A stretch of 64,000 bases of DNA, from assembly GCF_002968635.1 (NCBI RefSeq), contig NZ_PVBN01000011.1:124001-188000 (forward strand). The letters are read 5' to 3'. The notes beneath the pieces are model-generated. The model was not told the DNA's origin and ran no database searches. It saw only the letters and a program-made list of their open reading frames with translations. Shown piece by piece: positions 42,581-52,784 of the stretch (position 1 is its first letter; the number at the start of each line of letters is the position of its first letter). The DNA comes from Neorhizobium alkalisoli. Lineage in GTDB: Bacteria; Pseudomonadota; Alphaproteobacteria; Rhizobiales; Rhizobiaceae. The position numbers and the translations under genes were made by a program.

Positions 42581-43770
42581 GCAGCGTCCTCGGCAAGGCG
42601 CGAGCTGTCGGTCAAGAGATAGCGCTGGTGAAGCATGCACGCAGCGCCGAAGGCCGGCCCCACAGTCTCATCGTCGTTTGTTTCGATCACAGGCATCGGA
42701 AAGCTCTCCTCCTGCATGGAGCGAATGTGATGCAGGACGCGCGCCGCCATCAGTGGATAGAGTGCGGCGACTGAACCGCCCAGCACGACCCTATCGGCAT
42801 CGATGATCCTTCCGGCCTGGATCAGGCCGTAAGCCAAAGTGCGCGCCCAGTCTTCCGCAATGGCGACGGGGCCTGGAACGCGGTCGCGTACATCAGCCAG
42901 AAAAGTCGCGAAGTTCGGTTCCGATTGCGTTGAAACCGCGCGATAGGCGCGCAGGATACATTCCAGCCCGAGAACGCTTTCAAGGCTGCGGTCCGGGGCG
43001 TCGGAGCCATTGACGCGCAAATGTCCGATCTCGCCGGCAAGCCCCCGCGCGCCTCTGAACACGGTCCCATCAACGACGATGCCGCCGCCCACGCCGCTCT
43101 CCATGACGAGATAGAGTGTAACCCCCGAATGGGCCTCCCGAGCACCGTAGCTGGCGCCGGTCGCAAAGGCGTTTGCGTCATTCTCGACCATGACCGGCAT
43201 TTGTGCCGGCACGGCCGCACGCACAAGATCGGCGAGCTGAATGTTCTGCCATCCGAGCAGGGGGGCTACATTGATCAGCCCCTGGCGGTCCATTTGCGCC
43301 GGCACGGCGACCCCCAACCCTTCGCAGCGACTGCGGTGCGCGGGCGGCAATGTGTCGAAGGCAAGCGTGATCGCGCGCGAAACTGCAGTTTCGACATCGA
43401 CAGAAGGACCGTCGAAGGGCTCCATGCGGTTGTTGACAATGCGGCAGGCGAGATCGACCTCGACCACCGTGATGTGTTCCACGCCGATCTCGATGCCGAG
43501 AAAAAAGGCGGCTCCGGAGGTAAGTTCGAGCATGATGCCCGGCCGGCCCGCGTGAGTAGTCTGCGCCTGCTCGGCAGTTCCCACCTCGCGGACGAGGCCA
43601 TCGGCAGTTAGAGCGGCGATGATATGGCCGGACGAGGAGCGATTGAGGCCTAAAATGCGCGCAAGCTCCGCCCTGCTCAGGCGGCCGTGACGATAAAGCG
43701 CTCGCATCGCCGCGAGCTCATTGCGCTGGCGGATCCCGCTCGGAGATGCGATTGGACCCACTTCATTCAC
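42577..43770 (-). CDS. ROK-family transcriptional regulator
   Basis: The protein has 397 residues. An N-terminal winged helix (about 15-75: MRALYRHGRLSRAELARILG, then RSSSGHIIAALTADGLV) precedes a sugar-kinase-like ROK domain (GIEIGVEHITVVEVDL, ENDANAFATGASYG, GVGGGIVVDGTVFRGARGLAGEIGHLRV). The family zinc motif, normally CxCGxxGCxE after GHxxV, here reads NGSDAPDRSLESVLG, with no Cys. It probably represses the surrounding polyol or ketose genes until a sugar binds. Confidence 0.88.
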   Translation of the reverse strand: MNEVGPIASPSGIRQRNELAAMRALYRHGRLSRAELARILGLNRSSSGHIIAALTADGLVREVGTAEQAQTTHAGRPGIMLELTSGAAFFLGIEIGVEHITVVEVDLACRIVNNRMEPFDGPSVDVETAVSRAITLAFDTLPPAHRSRCEGLGVAVPAQMDRQGLINVAPLLGWQNIQLADLVRAAVPAQMPVMVENDANAFATGASYGAREAHSGVTLYLVMESGVGGGIVVDGTVFRGARGLAGEIGHLRVNGSDAPDRSLESVLGLECILRAYRAVSTQSEPNFATFLADVRDRVPGPVAIAEDWARTLAYGLIQAGRIIDADRVVLGGSVAALYPLMAARVLHHIRSMQEESFPMPVIETNDDETVGPAFGAACMLHQRYLLTDSSRLAEDAA

Positions 43771-43860
43771 GGGCGGTTCTCCTTGCCTCTCGTCGCCGGC
43801 ACTGACACGACATGACTGGCCCGACCTTCATCGGACTGGGGCTTCCCACACCTTCCGTCG

Positions 43861-44745
43861 TCACGGCCGCGCAACGGTGGCGCGCCGGCGTTTGGCCTCG
43901 CCCATCTTGAGGTCGATGAATTGTTTCGCGTGCTGCGCGAGCGGCATGTTCTCGGTCCAGGTGTCGCGCCATATTGCGCAGGCAAGCGACAAACCTTCGT
44001 CGACAACGGCGCCTGAGAAGGATTCGAACGTGATGTCGCGCTGGTAGTCGATATCAAGCAACGCATCGAATATCAGATCAAAATTGATGACGCCGTCGCC
44101 AAGATAGCCGCGGTTGCTTTCGCCGATATGGAAATAGCCGATCTTGTCACCCGCAAGCCGGATGGCAGCCGCCGGATTGGCCTCCTCGATGTTCATGTGA
44201 AAGGTGTCGAGGTGCAGCCGCACACGCTCGGAACCTACCTGCTTTATGAAGGCGAGACCCTGGGCAGTGGTGTTGAGAAGATTGGTCTCGAAACGGTTCA
44301 CCACCTCGAGAACGAGGTCGATGCCTGCGGACCGGGCAAGGTCAGCCGTCTTGGCAATGGCCGCAACGCTGTTGTCCCATCCATTTTTGGTGGGCATCCG
44401 GGCGTATTTCGCGTGAGCGGAATAGAGGATGCCGCCAAGTTTGCTCCCGCCGATGTCACGGACGGCGCGAACGGCGTCGGCCAGCATATCTTCGCCGGCT
44501 TTTACCGCCTGCGCATCTTCGCTCGACACGTCGTGGCTGAAGGGAAGGCCCATGGTGACGGCGATATCTAGCTTTAGCGCCGCCGCCCGCTTGGCGAGGG
44601 CGTCGAGATCGAATTTTTCCGGTCGCAGATAGGCAAATTCAATCAGGTTGTAACCACAGGAAACAGATTTCTCCATCGCTTCCTCAAGCATGGATTGAGT
44701 TTGTCCGCCCGTCCACACGAAAGAATGAATACCTAACCGGCCCAT
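43861..44745 (-). CDS. ketose 3-epimerase (D-tagatose/D-psicose 3-epimerase family)
   Basis: The protein has 294 residues. It is a TIM-barrel epimerase with the metal and catalytic residues Glu147 (LEVVNRFET), Asp180 (LDTFHMNIEE), His206 (FHIGESNRG) and Glu241 (TFESFSG). Each is offset by exactly five from the residues of Pseudomonas cichorii D-tagatose 3-epimerase, and the VNRFET and DTFHMNIEE blocks are shared. It would epimerise a free ketose at C3 (for example tagatose/sorbose or fructose/psicose). It is first in the operon with ROK, kinase and GatZ-type genes. Confidence 0.9.
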   Translation of the reverse strand: MGRLGIHSFVWTGGQTQSMLEEAMEKSVSCGYNLIEFAYLRPEKFDLDALAKRAAALKLDIAVTMGLPFSHDVSSEDAQAVKAGEDMLADAVRAVRDIGGSKLGGILYSAHAKYARMPTKNGWDNSVAAIAKTADLARSAGIDLVLEVVNRFETNLLNTTAQGLAFIKQVGSERVRLHLDTFHMNIEEANPAAAIRLAGDKIGYFHIGESNRGYLGDGVINFDLIFDALLDIDYQRDITFESFSGAVVDEGLSLACAIWRDTWTENMPLAQHAKQFIDLKMGEAKRRRATVARP

Positions 44746-45149
44746 TTCTTCCCCTAGAAGCTAGTATGTTGCATTGCGCAACAAATAATGAATCCGCCGG
44801 AGCTGTCAAGCAGATTCATGCCCTGCAGCGATTGAGCATCCGATACCATTGCGAGCAAATGCCTGTCTTTCGCCTGAAAATTGCCGATTCCGGTTCGCTT
44901 CGGACTTGAGTCCCGTGATCGGCAGATGGGTATTGACAGGTTTTCCAAATGAACTAATTTGTTTTTTCAAGCAACATATAAGGCGGAAGATAGCGCCAAC
45001 GGAAGGCGGGCGCACCGTGAACTAAGGGGCTCGCTCGCTCGAGCTATAGCTAGCTAAGGGAACCCGACCACACGAACAGCTCTTTGGTGCGCATGCCGGC
45101 GTGGTGGCCTGAGGGGTCACGGCCTGCATGTCGGGAGGAGGTTATTTCC
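44746..45149. promoter_or_regulatory. divergent regulatory region between epimerase and AraC genes
   Basis: A perfect inverted repeat TGTTGC-ATTGC-GCAACA (44767-44783) lies 22 bases before the epimerase start and may bind the ROK regulator. A promoter-like pair for the plus strand, TTGACA (44933-44938) and TAATTT (44955-44960) with 16-base spacing, could serve the AraC gene, and GGGAGGAGG precedes its ATG. No gene is supported in the stretch. Confidence 0.45.
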
Positions 45150-46103
45150 ATGAAAGCCGATTTGCGGATCGTACCCGATTTCGAAATGATCATCTGCCCG
45201 CCAGCAGAATCCTTTCGCTGGAACATGCATGACTATCCCTTCTTCCGGGCGAAATGGCATTATCATCCAGAATACGAACTGCACCTCACCCGTGCGACTA
45301 CCGGCGTCATGATGGTGGGTGACTATATCGGCGAATTCGAGCCAGGCTGCCTGGTGCTGACCGGACCGAATGTGCCGCACAATTGGGTCAGCGATATCGA
45401 GCCCGGCAAACTGATCCGCAATCGTGACATGCTGATCCAGTTTACCCCTGAATGGGCCGATCGCGTGGCCTCTTTTTGTCCCGAGCTCGGCACGATAAAG
45501 CCGCTTTATGAGGACGCCGTCTACGGTGTGCAATTTTCTGGCGCAACGGCGCTTGCAGGCCGGCGGCTGCTGGCGCAGATGGGGTCGGCCCATGGCGCCG
45601 AGCGCGTGTTGCTCTTCCTGCAGCTGATGATCGCCCTGGCGCGTGATCCAGCCGATCGACGCAGGTTGTCGCGCCTTGCGCCACCCTCCGCTGAGATGGA
45701 ACTGCCGCATGAGCTGGACGTCGCCATGCGCTATGTGCTGGAGCACTATAGCGACGATATCAATCTGGCCTCGGTCGCAAAGATCTGCGGCCTTGAGCCG
45801 CAAGCCTTTTCGCGCTTTTTCAAGCGTCACACCGGTCATACCTTCGCGCGTTACGTGATTCTTGCGCGCATCTATGCGGCCTGCTCGCTGCTCACCCAGA
45901 CCTATCGTCCGATCACCGAGATCTGCTTCGAGGTCGGGTTCAACAATATCGCTAATTTCAACAGGCAGTTTTTTAAAATCTGCGGGCGCACGCCCACCGA
46001 TTACCGGCGCAATGCGCACAAGATCGGCACGAAGGCGCGAAGCGATCCCTTTCGGGACATCCGTGCCTATTCCGCCAGCATGGCGGCCGGCGAAAAAGTA
46101 TAG
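45150..46103 (+). CDS. AraC-family transcriptional regulator
   Basis: The protein has 317 residues from ATG 45150, which follows CGGGAGGAGGTTATTTCC; the earlier in-frame ATG at 45084 has none. The N-terminal cupin sensor has KWHYHPEYELHLTRATTGVMMVGDYIGEFEPGCLVLTGPNVPHNW. The C-terminal double helix-turn-helix spans about residues 195-300, with INLASVAKICGLEPQAFSRFFKRHTGHTFARYVI and ITEICFEVGFNNIANFNRQFFKICGRTPTDYR. It is directly upstream of the ABC polyol operon and probably activates it on binding a polyol. Confidence 0.92.
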   Translation: MKADLRIVPDFEMIICPPAESFRWNMHDYPFFRAKWHYHPEYELHLTRATTGVMMVGDYIGEFEPGCLVLTGPNVPHNWVSDIEPGKLIRNRDMLIQFTPEWADRVASFCPELGTIKPLYEDAVYGVQFSGATALAGRRLLAQMGSAHGAERVLLFLQLMIALARDPADRRRLSRLAPPSAEMELPHELDVAMRYVLEHYSDDINLASVAKICGLEPQAFSRFFKRHTGHTFARYVILARIYAACSLLTQTYRPITEICFEVGFNNIANFNRQFFKICGRTPTDYRRNAHKIGTKARSDPFRDIRAYSASMAAGEKV

Positions 46104-46340
46104 GTCACCGGCAAACCACGCGTGGCGGACCAAAAAGACCAGCACTAAGCTTCTTTCACGCCAATTGGAGCGAAGCCGGCAAGCAACCCGGAGATCGCAA
46201 TCGCTAAAAGGCGAACCGTGTCCGGAAGCCGGGAGGAGCCGTGCTGCCGGACCACGGGAGGAACCGACACATGTCGGGCGTGGGAACGTGCTTGCCGGTC
46301 AGAGGCCGCAAGCGGTGCCAAGGCACAAGGAGGAGGAACT
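46104..46340. other. 237-base leader of the polyol ABC operon
   Basis: The stretch lies between the AraC stop and the binding-protein ATG. It contains several GGGAGGA purine-rich tracts and one perfect palindrome CCGACA-CA-TGTCGG (46264-46277). The true ribosome-binding site AGGAGGAGG precedes 46341. I see no gene; the palindrome could be an operator. Confidence 0.3.
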
Positions 46341-47774
<1,434 letters not shown>

Positions 47775-47787
47775 CACCGATAAGAGG

Positions 47788-47830
47788 CTGCGTCCGGGTG
47801 GCATCTCCCAAGACCGCCACCCGGGCGCAG
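47788..47830 (+). terminator. 15-bp hairpin between binding-protein and permease genes
   Basis: CTGCGTCCGGGTGGC (47788-47802) pairs with GCCACCCGGGCGCAG (47816-47830), one T-G wobble, around 13 bases. It begins 13 bases after the binding-protein stop and covers a possible GTG start at 47798, so the permease is better started at ATG 47879. The role is probably to protect the upstream mRNA and reduce readthrough, as in malE-malF type operons. Confidence 0.75.
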
Positions 47831-47878
47831 TTGTCGGATATTGCAGGCTTTGGCCCGCACCTTCGGGAGCACGAATTC

Positions 47879-48760
47879 ATGCGTCCAAATACTGTCGGCT
47901 GGCTGATGCTCGCCCCGACGATCGCGATCCTCGGCATCTTCGGCATCATCCCGTTCATCTATGTGCTTTACGTGTCCTTCCATCAATGGAACCCGTTCGG
48001 CGCCAGCCCGGACATGATCTATAACGGTGCCAACAACTTCCGCCGTCTCGTCTTCGATGCTGAGTTCCTGACCTCCATCGCCTTCACGATGAAATTCGCC
48101 TTCTTCGCTGTTCTAAGCGAAATCGCGTTGGGCTATCTGCTGGCGCAGCTCTTCATGAAGGAGTTCCCCGGACGAGGCTTCTTCAGAACAATCCACACGC
48201 TGCCGCTGATCGTCGCGCCCATCGTCGTCGGATCGGTCTGGCGGCTGATGACGACTCCCAGCATCGGTATCATCCCCTATCTTCTGAAAAGCTGGTTCGG
48301 ATATGATCTCAACATCGGCCGCGACGCCACCGCCGCCTTCGCGTTGACGGTCATCATGGACATTTGGCACTGGACGCCATTGGTGACGCTGACACTGCTC
48401 GCGGCACTTCTTGCCCTCCCGAAAGAGCCGTTCGAACAGGCGCAGATCGATGGCGCCAACCGCCGTCAGATCTTCTGGCACGTCACGCTGCCGATGATCC
48501 GCCCGGCAATTCTTGCGACGGTCTTCATTCGCCTTATGGACGCGTTGCGCACCGTGGATGAAGTTTGGATGCTGACCTCCGGCGGCCCGGGTGCTGCAAC
48601 CCGTTTTGTTGGGCTGCATATCTGGAAGATCGTCTTTCCGAAGACCGACTACGGCTACGGCGCCGCGATCTCGGTGATCGTGCTCTACCTCACCCTCGTG
48701 ATGTGCTGGCTGCTCTATGTCGCACTCGTGGCCCGACGCGAACGGAAGAGGACGTTCTGA
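47879..48760 (+). CDS. sugar/polyol ABC transporter permease (MalF type)
   Basis: The protein has 293 residues from ATG 47879 (MRPNTVGWLMLAPTIAILGIFG), which has GGGAG upstream; GTG 47798 is in frame but inside the hairpin. It has six hydrophobic segments and the EAA loop KEPFEQAQIDGANRRQIFWHVTLPMIRPAILATVFIR. It pairs with the second permease, whose start overlaps its stop (TGATG at 48758-48762). It forms half of the import channel. Confidence 0.92.
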   Translation: MRPNTVGWLMLAPTIAILGIFGIIPFIYVLYVSFHQWNPFGASPDMIYNGANNFRRLVFDAEFLTSIAFTMKFAFFAVLSEIALGYLLAQLFMKEFPGRGFFRTIHTLPLIVAPIVVGSVWRLMTTPSIGIIPYLLKSWFGYDLNIGRDATAAFALTVIMDIWHWTPLVTLTLLAALLALPKEPFEQAQIDGANRRQIFWHVTLPMIRPAILATVFIRLMDALRTVDEVWMLTSGGPGAATRFVGLHIWKIVFPKTDYGYGAAISVIVLYLTLVMCWLLYVALVARRERKRTF

Positions 48761-49596
48761 TGCAGAGCCGCAATCCGCTCTTCTACCTGGCACTTTGGCT
48801 CTTGCTGAGCTTGCTGACGCTTTTCCCGATCTATTGGCTCTTCGTCATTTCGGTGAAGCCGGCTGTGGATCTGTTCACGACGCCCAGCGTGATCCTCGAT
48901 ACGGTCTACTGGAAGAACTACGTCAACGTCATCGGCAACGAGACGCTGCGTGGCTATATGATCAACTCTCTGATCATTTCTACCAGCAATGCATTCCTGG
49001 TCACCGGACTGGCTTTCCTGGCCTGCTACGCGCTGTCCCGTTTCGATCTTGCGGGTAAGGAGAATATCTTTTTCTGGACGATCACCAACCGCATGGCCCC
49101 GGCGGCCGTGTTCCTGCTGCCGTTCTACCTGCTGTTCACCCAGGTCTTCACCTTTGGCGACTGGAAACTCTACGACACCAAGATTGGCATGATCCTGCTT
49201 TATTGCACCTTCAACCTGCCTTTCGCGATCTGGACTTTGCGGCCGACCATTGACGGAATTCCCAAGGAACTTGACGAGGCAGCAACCGTTGATGGCGCCT
49301 CGACCTGGCAGGTTATCTCCGAGGTCATCTTCCCGCTTGCACGGCCCGGTCTTGCGGTGACGCTGATCCTCACCTGGGTCTTTGCCTGGAACGAGTTTCT
49401 GCTGGCTGCGACCCTGACCAGCTTCAACGCCCGCACCATCACAACGGGCCTCTCGGAATATGTGACGACGACGGGAACCGAATGGGGGGCGATGGCGGCG
49501 ATCGCGATGATCACCCTCATCCCCGCCCTCATCATCTTCGCCGTGGTACAGCGCCATATCGTGGCGGGTCTCACCTTCGGCGCAGTCAAGGAGTAG
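48760..49596 (+). CDS. sugar/polyol ABC transporter permease (MalG type)
   Basis: The protein has 278 residues. It has six hydrophobic segments, TNRMAPAAVFLLPFYLLFTQ and the EAA loop IPKELDEAATVDGASTWQVISEVIFPLARPGLAVTLILTWVFAWNEFLLA. This is the MalG/SmoG-type partner. Its end carries the ribosome-binding site (AAGGAG) of the next small gene. Confidence 0.93.
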   Translation: MQSRNPLFYLALWLLLSLLTLFPIYWLFVISVKPAVDLFTTPSVILDTVYWKNYVNVIGNETLRGYMINSLIISTSNAFLVTGLAFLACYALSRFDLAGKENIFFWTITNRMAPAAVFLLPFYLLFTQVFTFGDWKLYDTKIGMILLYCTFNLPFAIWTLRPTIDGIPKELDEAATVDGASTWQVISEVIFPLARPGLAVTLILTWVFAWNEFLLAATLTSFNARTITTGLSEYVTTTGTEWGAMAAIAMITLIPALIIFAVVQRHIVAGLTFGAVKE

Positions 49597-49600
49597 AGCC

Positions 49601-49834
49601 ATGCAAGAGCCATTCGACCCAGCGAAGGTCGATGCCGATCTGGAAGTGGCGCGCCCGGTGCGAACCGGCTTCCTGCCGATCACCACCAACTGGTTCGACC
49701 GTGTCTTCGTCGGCATCTACCTGTTCGTGGCACTCGAACTCTTCTGGATGCGGTTCCTCGAACAGTCGATTCCGTTGATGGTCTGCCACGTTCTGGCCAT
49801 CTCGCTCGGGGTCCTGATCGTATGGCGCGGCTGA
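49601..49834 (+). CDS. 77-residue membrane protein in the ABC operon
   Basis: The ATG follows AAGGAGTAGAGCC, and the gene starts 4 bases after the permease stop. The N-terminal 30 residues are hydrophilic (MQEPFDPAKVDADLEVARPV), then two hydrophobic segments appear (about residues 34-50 and 57-75: RVFVGIYLFVALELFWMRFL and PLMVCHVLAISLGVLIVW). It resembles the small DUF2160-type membrane proteins that accompany some alphaproteobacterial polyol ABC transporters, though I am not certain of the family. It might be an extra transporter subunit or a stabilising factor. Confidence 0.75.
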   Translation: MQEPFDPAKVDADLEVARPVRTGFLPITTNWFDRVFVGIYLFVALELFWMRFLEQSIPLMVCHVLAISLGVLIVWRG

Positions 49835-49861
49835 TGCTTCTTTGGAAATAGGACAGAGACA

Positions 49862-50905
49862 ATGAAATCGCTGGTATTGGAAGAGAAGATGAAACTGTCG
49901 CTGCGCGATTTCCCGATCGAGCGCGAAGAGACGCTAGGCCCGCGCGACGTGCGGATAAAGCTACACACCGTGGGCATATGCGGGTCCGACGTACATTATT
50001 ATACGCATGGCGGCACCGGCGTGTTCCAGGTGAAAGCGCCGATGATCCTTGGCCACGAGGCGTCGGGCACCGTGATCGAGACGGGAACCGACGTCACCGA
50101 GCTAAGGGTGGGCGATCGCGTCTGCATGGAGCCAGGGATCCCCGATCCCAACAGCCGCGCGACCCGCATGGGGCTCTACAATGTCGATCCGGCGGTTCGC
50201 TTCTGGGCCACGCCGCCGATCCACGGCGTGCTCAGGCCAACCGTCGTCCATCCCGCCGACTTCACCTTCAAGCTGCCCGATAATGTCTCATTCGCCGAAG
50301 CAGCAATGGTGGAGCCACTGGCGGTGGGAGTGCATGCTGCGACCAAGGCGCAGGTCAAGCCTGGCGACATAGCTCTGGTGATCGGTGCAGGCCCGATCGG
50401 CTTGGTGACCGCGCTGTCGGCTGTCGCCGCAGGCTGTGCGCGGGTGTTCGTGAGCGATGTCGACGATGCCAAGCTGGAACTCGCCGCCAAGCTTGGTCCA
50501 ATCTCGCCAATCAATGTTGCAAGGCAGGAACTGGTCAAGGAGATCCTTGCCGCCACCGACGGGTGGGGCGTCGAACTCGTGTTCGAATGCTCCGGCCATC
50601 CCAAGGGCGCCGAAGGTGTGTTCGATCCGCTCGCTCCGGGCGGCCGGGTGGTTTTCATCGGTTCTCAGGTTCACCCGATCCAATACGATGTCGGCAAGGC
50701 CATGGTGCGCGAGGCCCGCGTGGAGCATGTTTTCCGCTATGCCCATGTCTTTCCGCGTTGCGTGGCCATGCTCTCTTCCGGCGCGATCGACGTAAAGCCG
50801 CTCATCACCCGCACTTTCGGCTTTGACGAAAGCGTCCGTGCTTTCGAGATCGCCGCGTCCTCCCCCAAGGGCGAAGTCAAGATGCAGATCGCACTGCCGC
50901 AATAG
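49862..50905 (+). CDS. zinc-dependent polyol dehydrogenase (xylitol/sorbitol dehydrogenase-like MDR)
   Basis: The protein has 347 residues. Catalytic zinc residues Cys40 (GICGSDVHYYTHGG), His65 and Glu66 (LGHEASG) are visible, and VIGAGPIGLVTALSAVAAG is the nucleotide site. In place of the four-Cys structural-zinc lobe it has MEPGIPDPNSRATRMGLYNVDP, as in alphaproteobacterial xylitol dehydrogenases, followed by VRFWATPPIHGVL. It oxidises a secondary hydroxyl of a pentitol or hexitol to a ketose with NAD. It lies between transporter permease and ATPase genes. Confidence 0.9.
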   Translation: MKSLVLEEKMKLSLRDFPIEREETLGPRDVRIKLHTVGICGSDVHYYTHGGTGVFQVKAPMILGHEASGTVIETGTDVTELRVGDRVCMEPGIPDPNSRATRMGLYNVDPAVRFWATPPIHGVLRPTVVHPADFTFKLPDNVSFAEAAMVEPLAVGVHAATKAQVKPGDIALVIGAGPIGLVTALSAVAAGCARVFVSDVDDAKLELAAKLGPISPINVARQELVKEILAATDGWGVELVFECSGHPKGAEGVFDPLAPGGRVVFIGSQVHPIQYDVGKAMVREARVEHVFRYAHVFPRCVAMLSSGAIDVKPLITRTFGFDESVRAFEIAASSPKGEVKMQIALPQ

Positions 50906-50915
50906 AGGAATTCAT

Positions 50916-51977
50916 ATGGCTCACGTCACCGTCACGGACGTTACAAAGAAATATGGTGCGCTGCCGGTCATCCACGGGGTCGGCATAGATATCGCCGACG
51001 GCGAATTCGTCGTGTTGGTCGGACCGTCCGGATGCGGCAAGTCCACGCTGCTGCGGATGATCGCAGGGCTTGAGACGATCTCTGGCGGCACGGTTGCGAT
51101 CGGTGGACGCGTGGTCAACGACGTCCTGCCCAAGGACCGTGACATTGCCATGGTGTTTCAGAACTACGCGCTCTACCCGCACAAAACGGTCGCCGACAAT
51201 ATGGGGTTTCCGCTCAAACTCAAAGGCGCGCCGAGGAGCGAAATCGAAGCCAAGGTGCGCAAGGCGGCCGATATCCTCGATCTCGGGAAACTGCTCGATC
51301 GCTATCCCAAGCAGCTTTCGGGCGGCCAGCGCCAGCGCGTCGCCATGGGACGCGCCATTGTCCGCGATCCGCAGGTCTTCCTGTTCGACGAGCCGCTCTC
51401 CAATCTGGACGCCAAGCTGCGCGTCACCATGCGCGTCGAGATCAAGGAACTGCATCAGCGGTTGAAGACGACCACGATCTACGTGACGCATGATCAGATC
51501 GAGGCCATGACGATGGCTGACAAGATCGTCGTGATGCGCGACGGGCGTGTGGAGCAGATAGGCGCGCCTCTCGATCTGTACGACCGGCCGGCAAATGTCT
51601 TCGTGGCAGGTTTTATCGGTTCGCCGTCGATGAATTTCGTTCCCGGCAGATTGTCGATGGCGAGCGGCCAGGTGAACTTCGTCAGCGACAAGGGCACCGT
51701 GCTTCCGGTGCCGGAAGGTACACCGGACCACGGCGAACCTGTCATCTACGGCATCCGTCCCGAGCATATCGACGTGCGGCCGGACGGGTTGTCTGCGAGG
51801 ATCTCGGTCCTCGAGCCCACCGGCTCGGAAACGCAGATCTTTGCGCATCTCGGCGGCGACCCGGTCATGGCGGCGGTTCGCGACCGTGTCGCGGTGACGC
51901 CGGGCGATACCATCTCGTTCCGGATCGACCCGCACCGTGCGCATCTCTTCGACGCCAGGAGCGGTCGGCGCCTATAG
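50916..51977 (+). CDS. sugar/polyol ABC transporter ATPase (UgpC/SmoK/MalK type)
   Basis: The protein has 353 residues from ATG 50916, with AGAGGAATTC upstream. Walker A is GPSGCGKSTLL, Q-loop FQNYALYPHKTV, signature LSGGQRQRVAMGRAI, Walker B VFLFDEPLSNLDAKLR and the H-loop VTHDQIEAMTMAD. A C-terminal TOBE-like regulatory domain of about 110 residues (YGIRPEHIDVR, LEPTGSETQIFAHL) is typical of MalK-type ATPases. It energises the two permeases encoded upstream, and the dehydrogenase gene is inserted between them. Confidence 0.95.
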   Translation: MAHVTVTDVTKKYGALPVIHGVGIDIADGEFVVLVGPSGCGKSTLLRMIAGLETISGGTVAIGGRVVNDVLPKDRDIAMVFQNYALYPHKTVADNMGFPLKLKGAPRSEIEAKVRKAADILDLGKLLDRYPKQLSGGQRQRVAMGRAIVRDPQVFLFDEPLSNLDAKLRVTMRVEIKELHQRLKTTTIYVTHDQIEAMTMADKIVVMRDGRVEQIGAPLDLYDRPANVFVAGFIGSPSMNFVPGRLSMASGQVNFVSDKGTVLPVPEGTPDHGEPVIYGIRPEHIDVRPDGLSARISVLEPTGSETQIFAHLGGDPVMAAVRDRVAVTPGDTISFRIDPHRAHLFDARSGRRL

Positions 51978-52001
51978 TTCTGCAGAGGCAGGGAGCAAGA
52001 C

Positions 52002-52772
52002 ATGTTCTTCGACAAATTCCGGATGGACGGCCAGATCGCTGTGGTGACCGGCGGCGGGCGCGGCATCGGCCTTGCCTGCGCCGAAGCGCTTGCCGAGGCG
52101 GGCAACAGCGTTGTCATCATCGATCGCGACGAAGCGGTTGCCGAATCGGGCAGGCTGGCCCTGGCCGACAAGGGGATCGAGGTCGATGCGTTGGTCCTTG
52201 ATGTCACGGATTCCGCGGCAGTCGATAAGGCCGCAGCCGACATCTTCGCAAAGCACGGTCGCATCGACGCGCTGGTAGCCAATGCAGGCATTGCCCGCAC
52301 CGGTACGGCCGCGGAGGAGACGCCGGACGAACTCTGGCTCAATGTCAACGATGTGAACTACAACGGCGTCTTCTGGTCCAATCGCGCCTTCGGCCGCTAC
52401 ATGCTGAAGGCCGGCAGAGGTGCGATCGTCAATATCGGATCGATGTCCGGCTACATCGTCAATCGCCCGCAGTTGCAGAGCTACTACAACGCGTCAAAGG
52501 CGGCCGTCCACCATCTGACAGCCTCGCTTGCAGCAGAATGGGCGAGCCGTGGAGTGCGCGTCAATGCCGTCGCACCGACCTATATAGAGACCGAAATGAC
52601 GAGGAACATCGTCGATCAGTCGATGGTGGATGTGTGGCTACGCGACACGCCAATGGGTCGGATGGGTCAGCCGCACGAAATCGCGTCGGTGGTGCATTTT
52701 CTCGCCTGCGACGCGTCGAGCCTGATCACCGGTGCGACCGTCAAGGCCGATGCCGGTTTCACCTGCTGGTAG
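52002..52772 (+). CDS. galactitol-dehydrogenase-like SDR
   Basis: The protein has 256 residues. It has the SDR signature TGGGRGIGLACAEAL, VANAGIART, and the catalytic set GSMSGYIVNRPQLQSYYNASK. The NIGSMSG..VNRPQ block, EWASRGVRVNAVAPTYIETEMT, DTPMGRMGQPHEIA and the final D.GFTCW agree closely with Rhodobacter galactitol 2-dehydrogenase. The C-terminal W is also conserved. It oxidises a hexitol or pentitol at C2 to a ketose with NAD. The precise polyol is open. Confidence 0.88.
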   Translation: MFFDKFRMDGQIAVVTGGGRGIGLACAEALAEAGNSVVIIDRDEAVAESGRLALADKGIEVDALVLDVTDSAAVDKAAADIFAKHGRIDALVANAGIARTGTAAEETPDELWLNVNDVNYNGVFWSNRAFGRYMLKAGRGAIVNIGSMSGYIVNRPQLQSYYNASKAAVHHLTASLAAEWASRGVRVNAVAPTYIETEMTRNIVDQSMVDVWLRDTPMGRMGQPHEIASVVHFLACDASSLITGATVKADAGFTCW

Positions 52773-52784
52773 GGAGGTCTTTAA

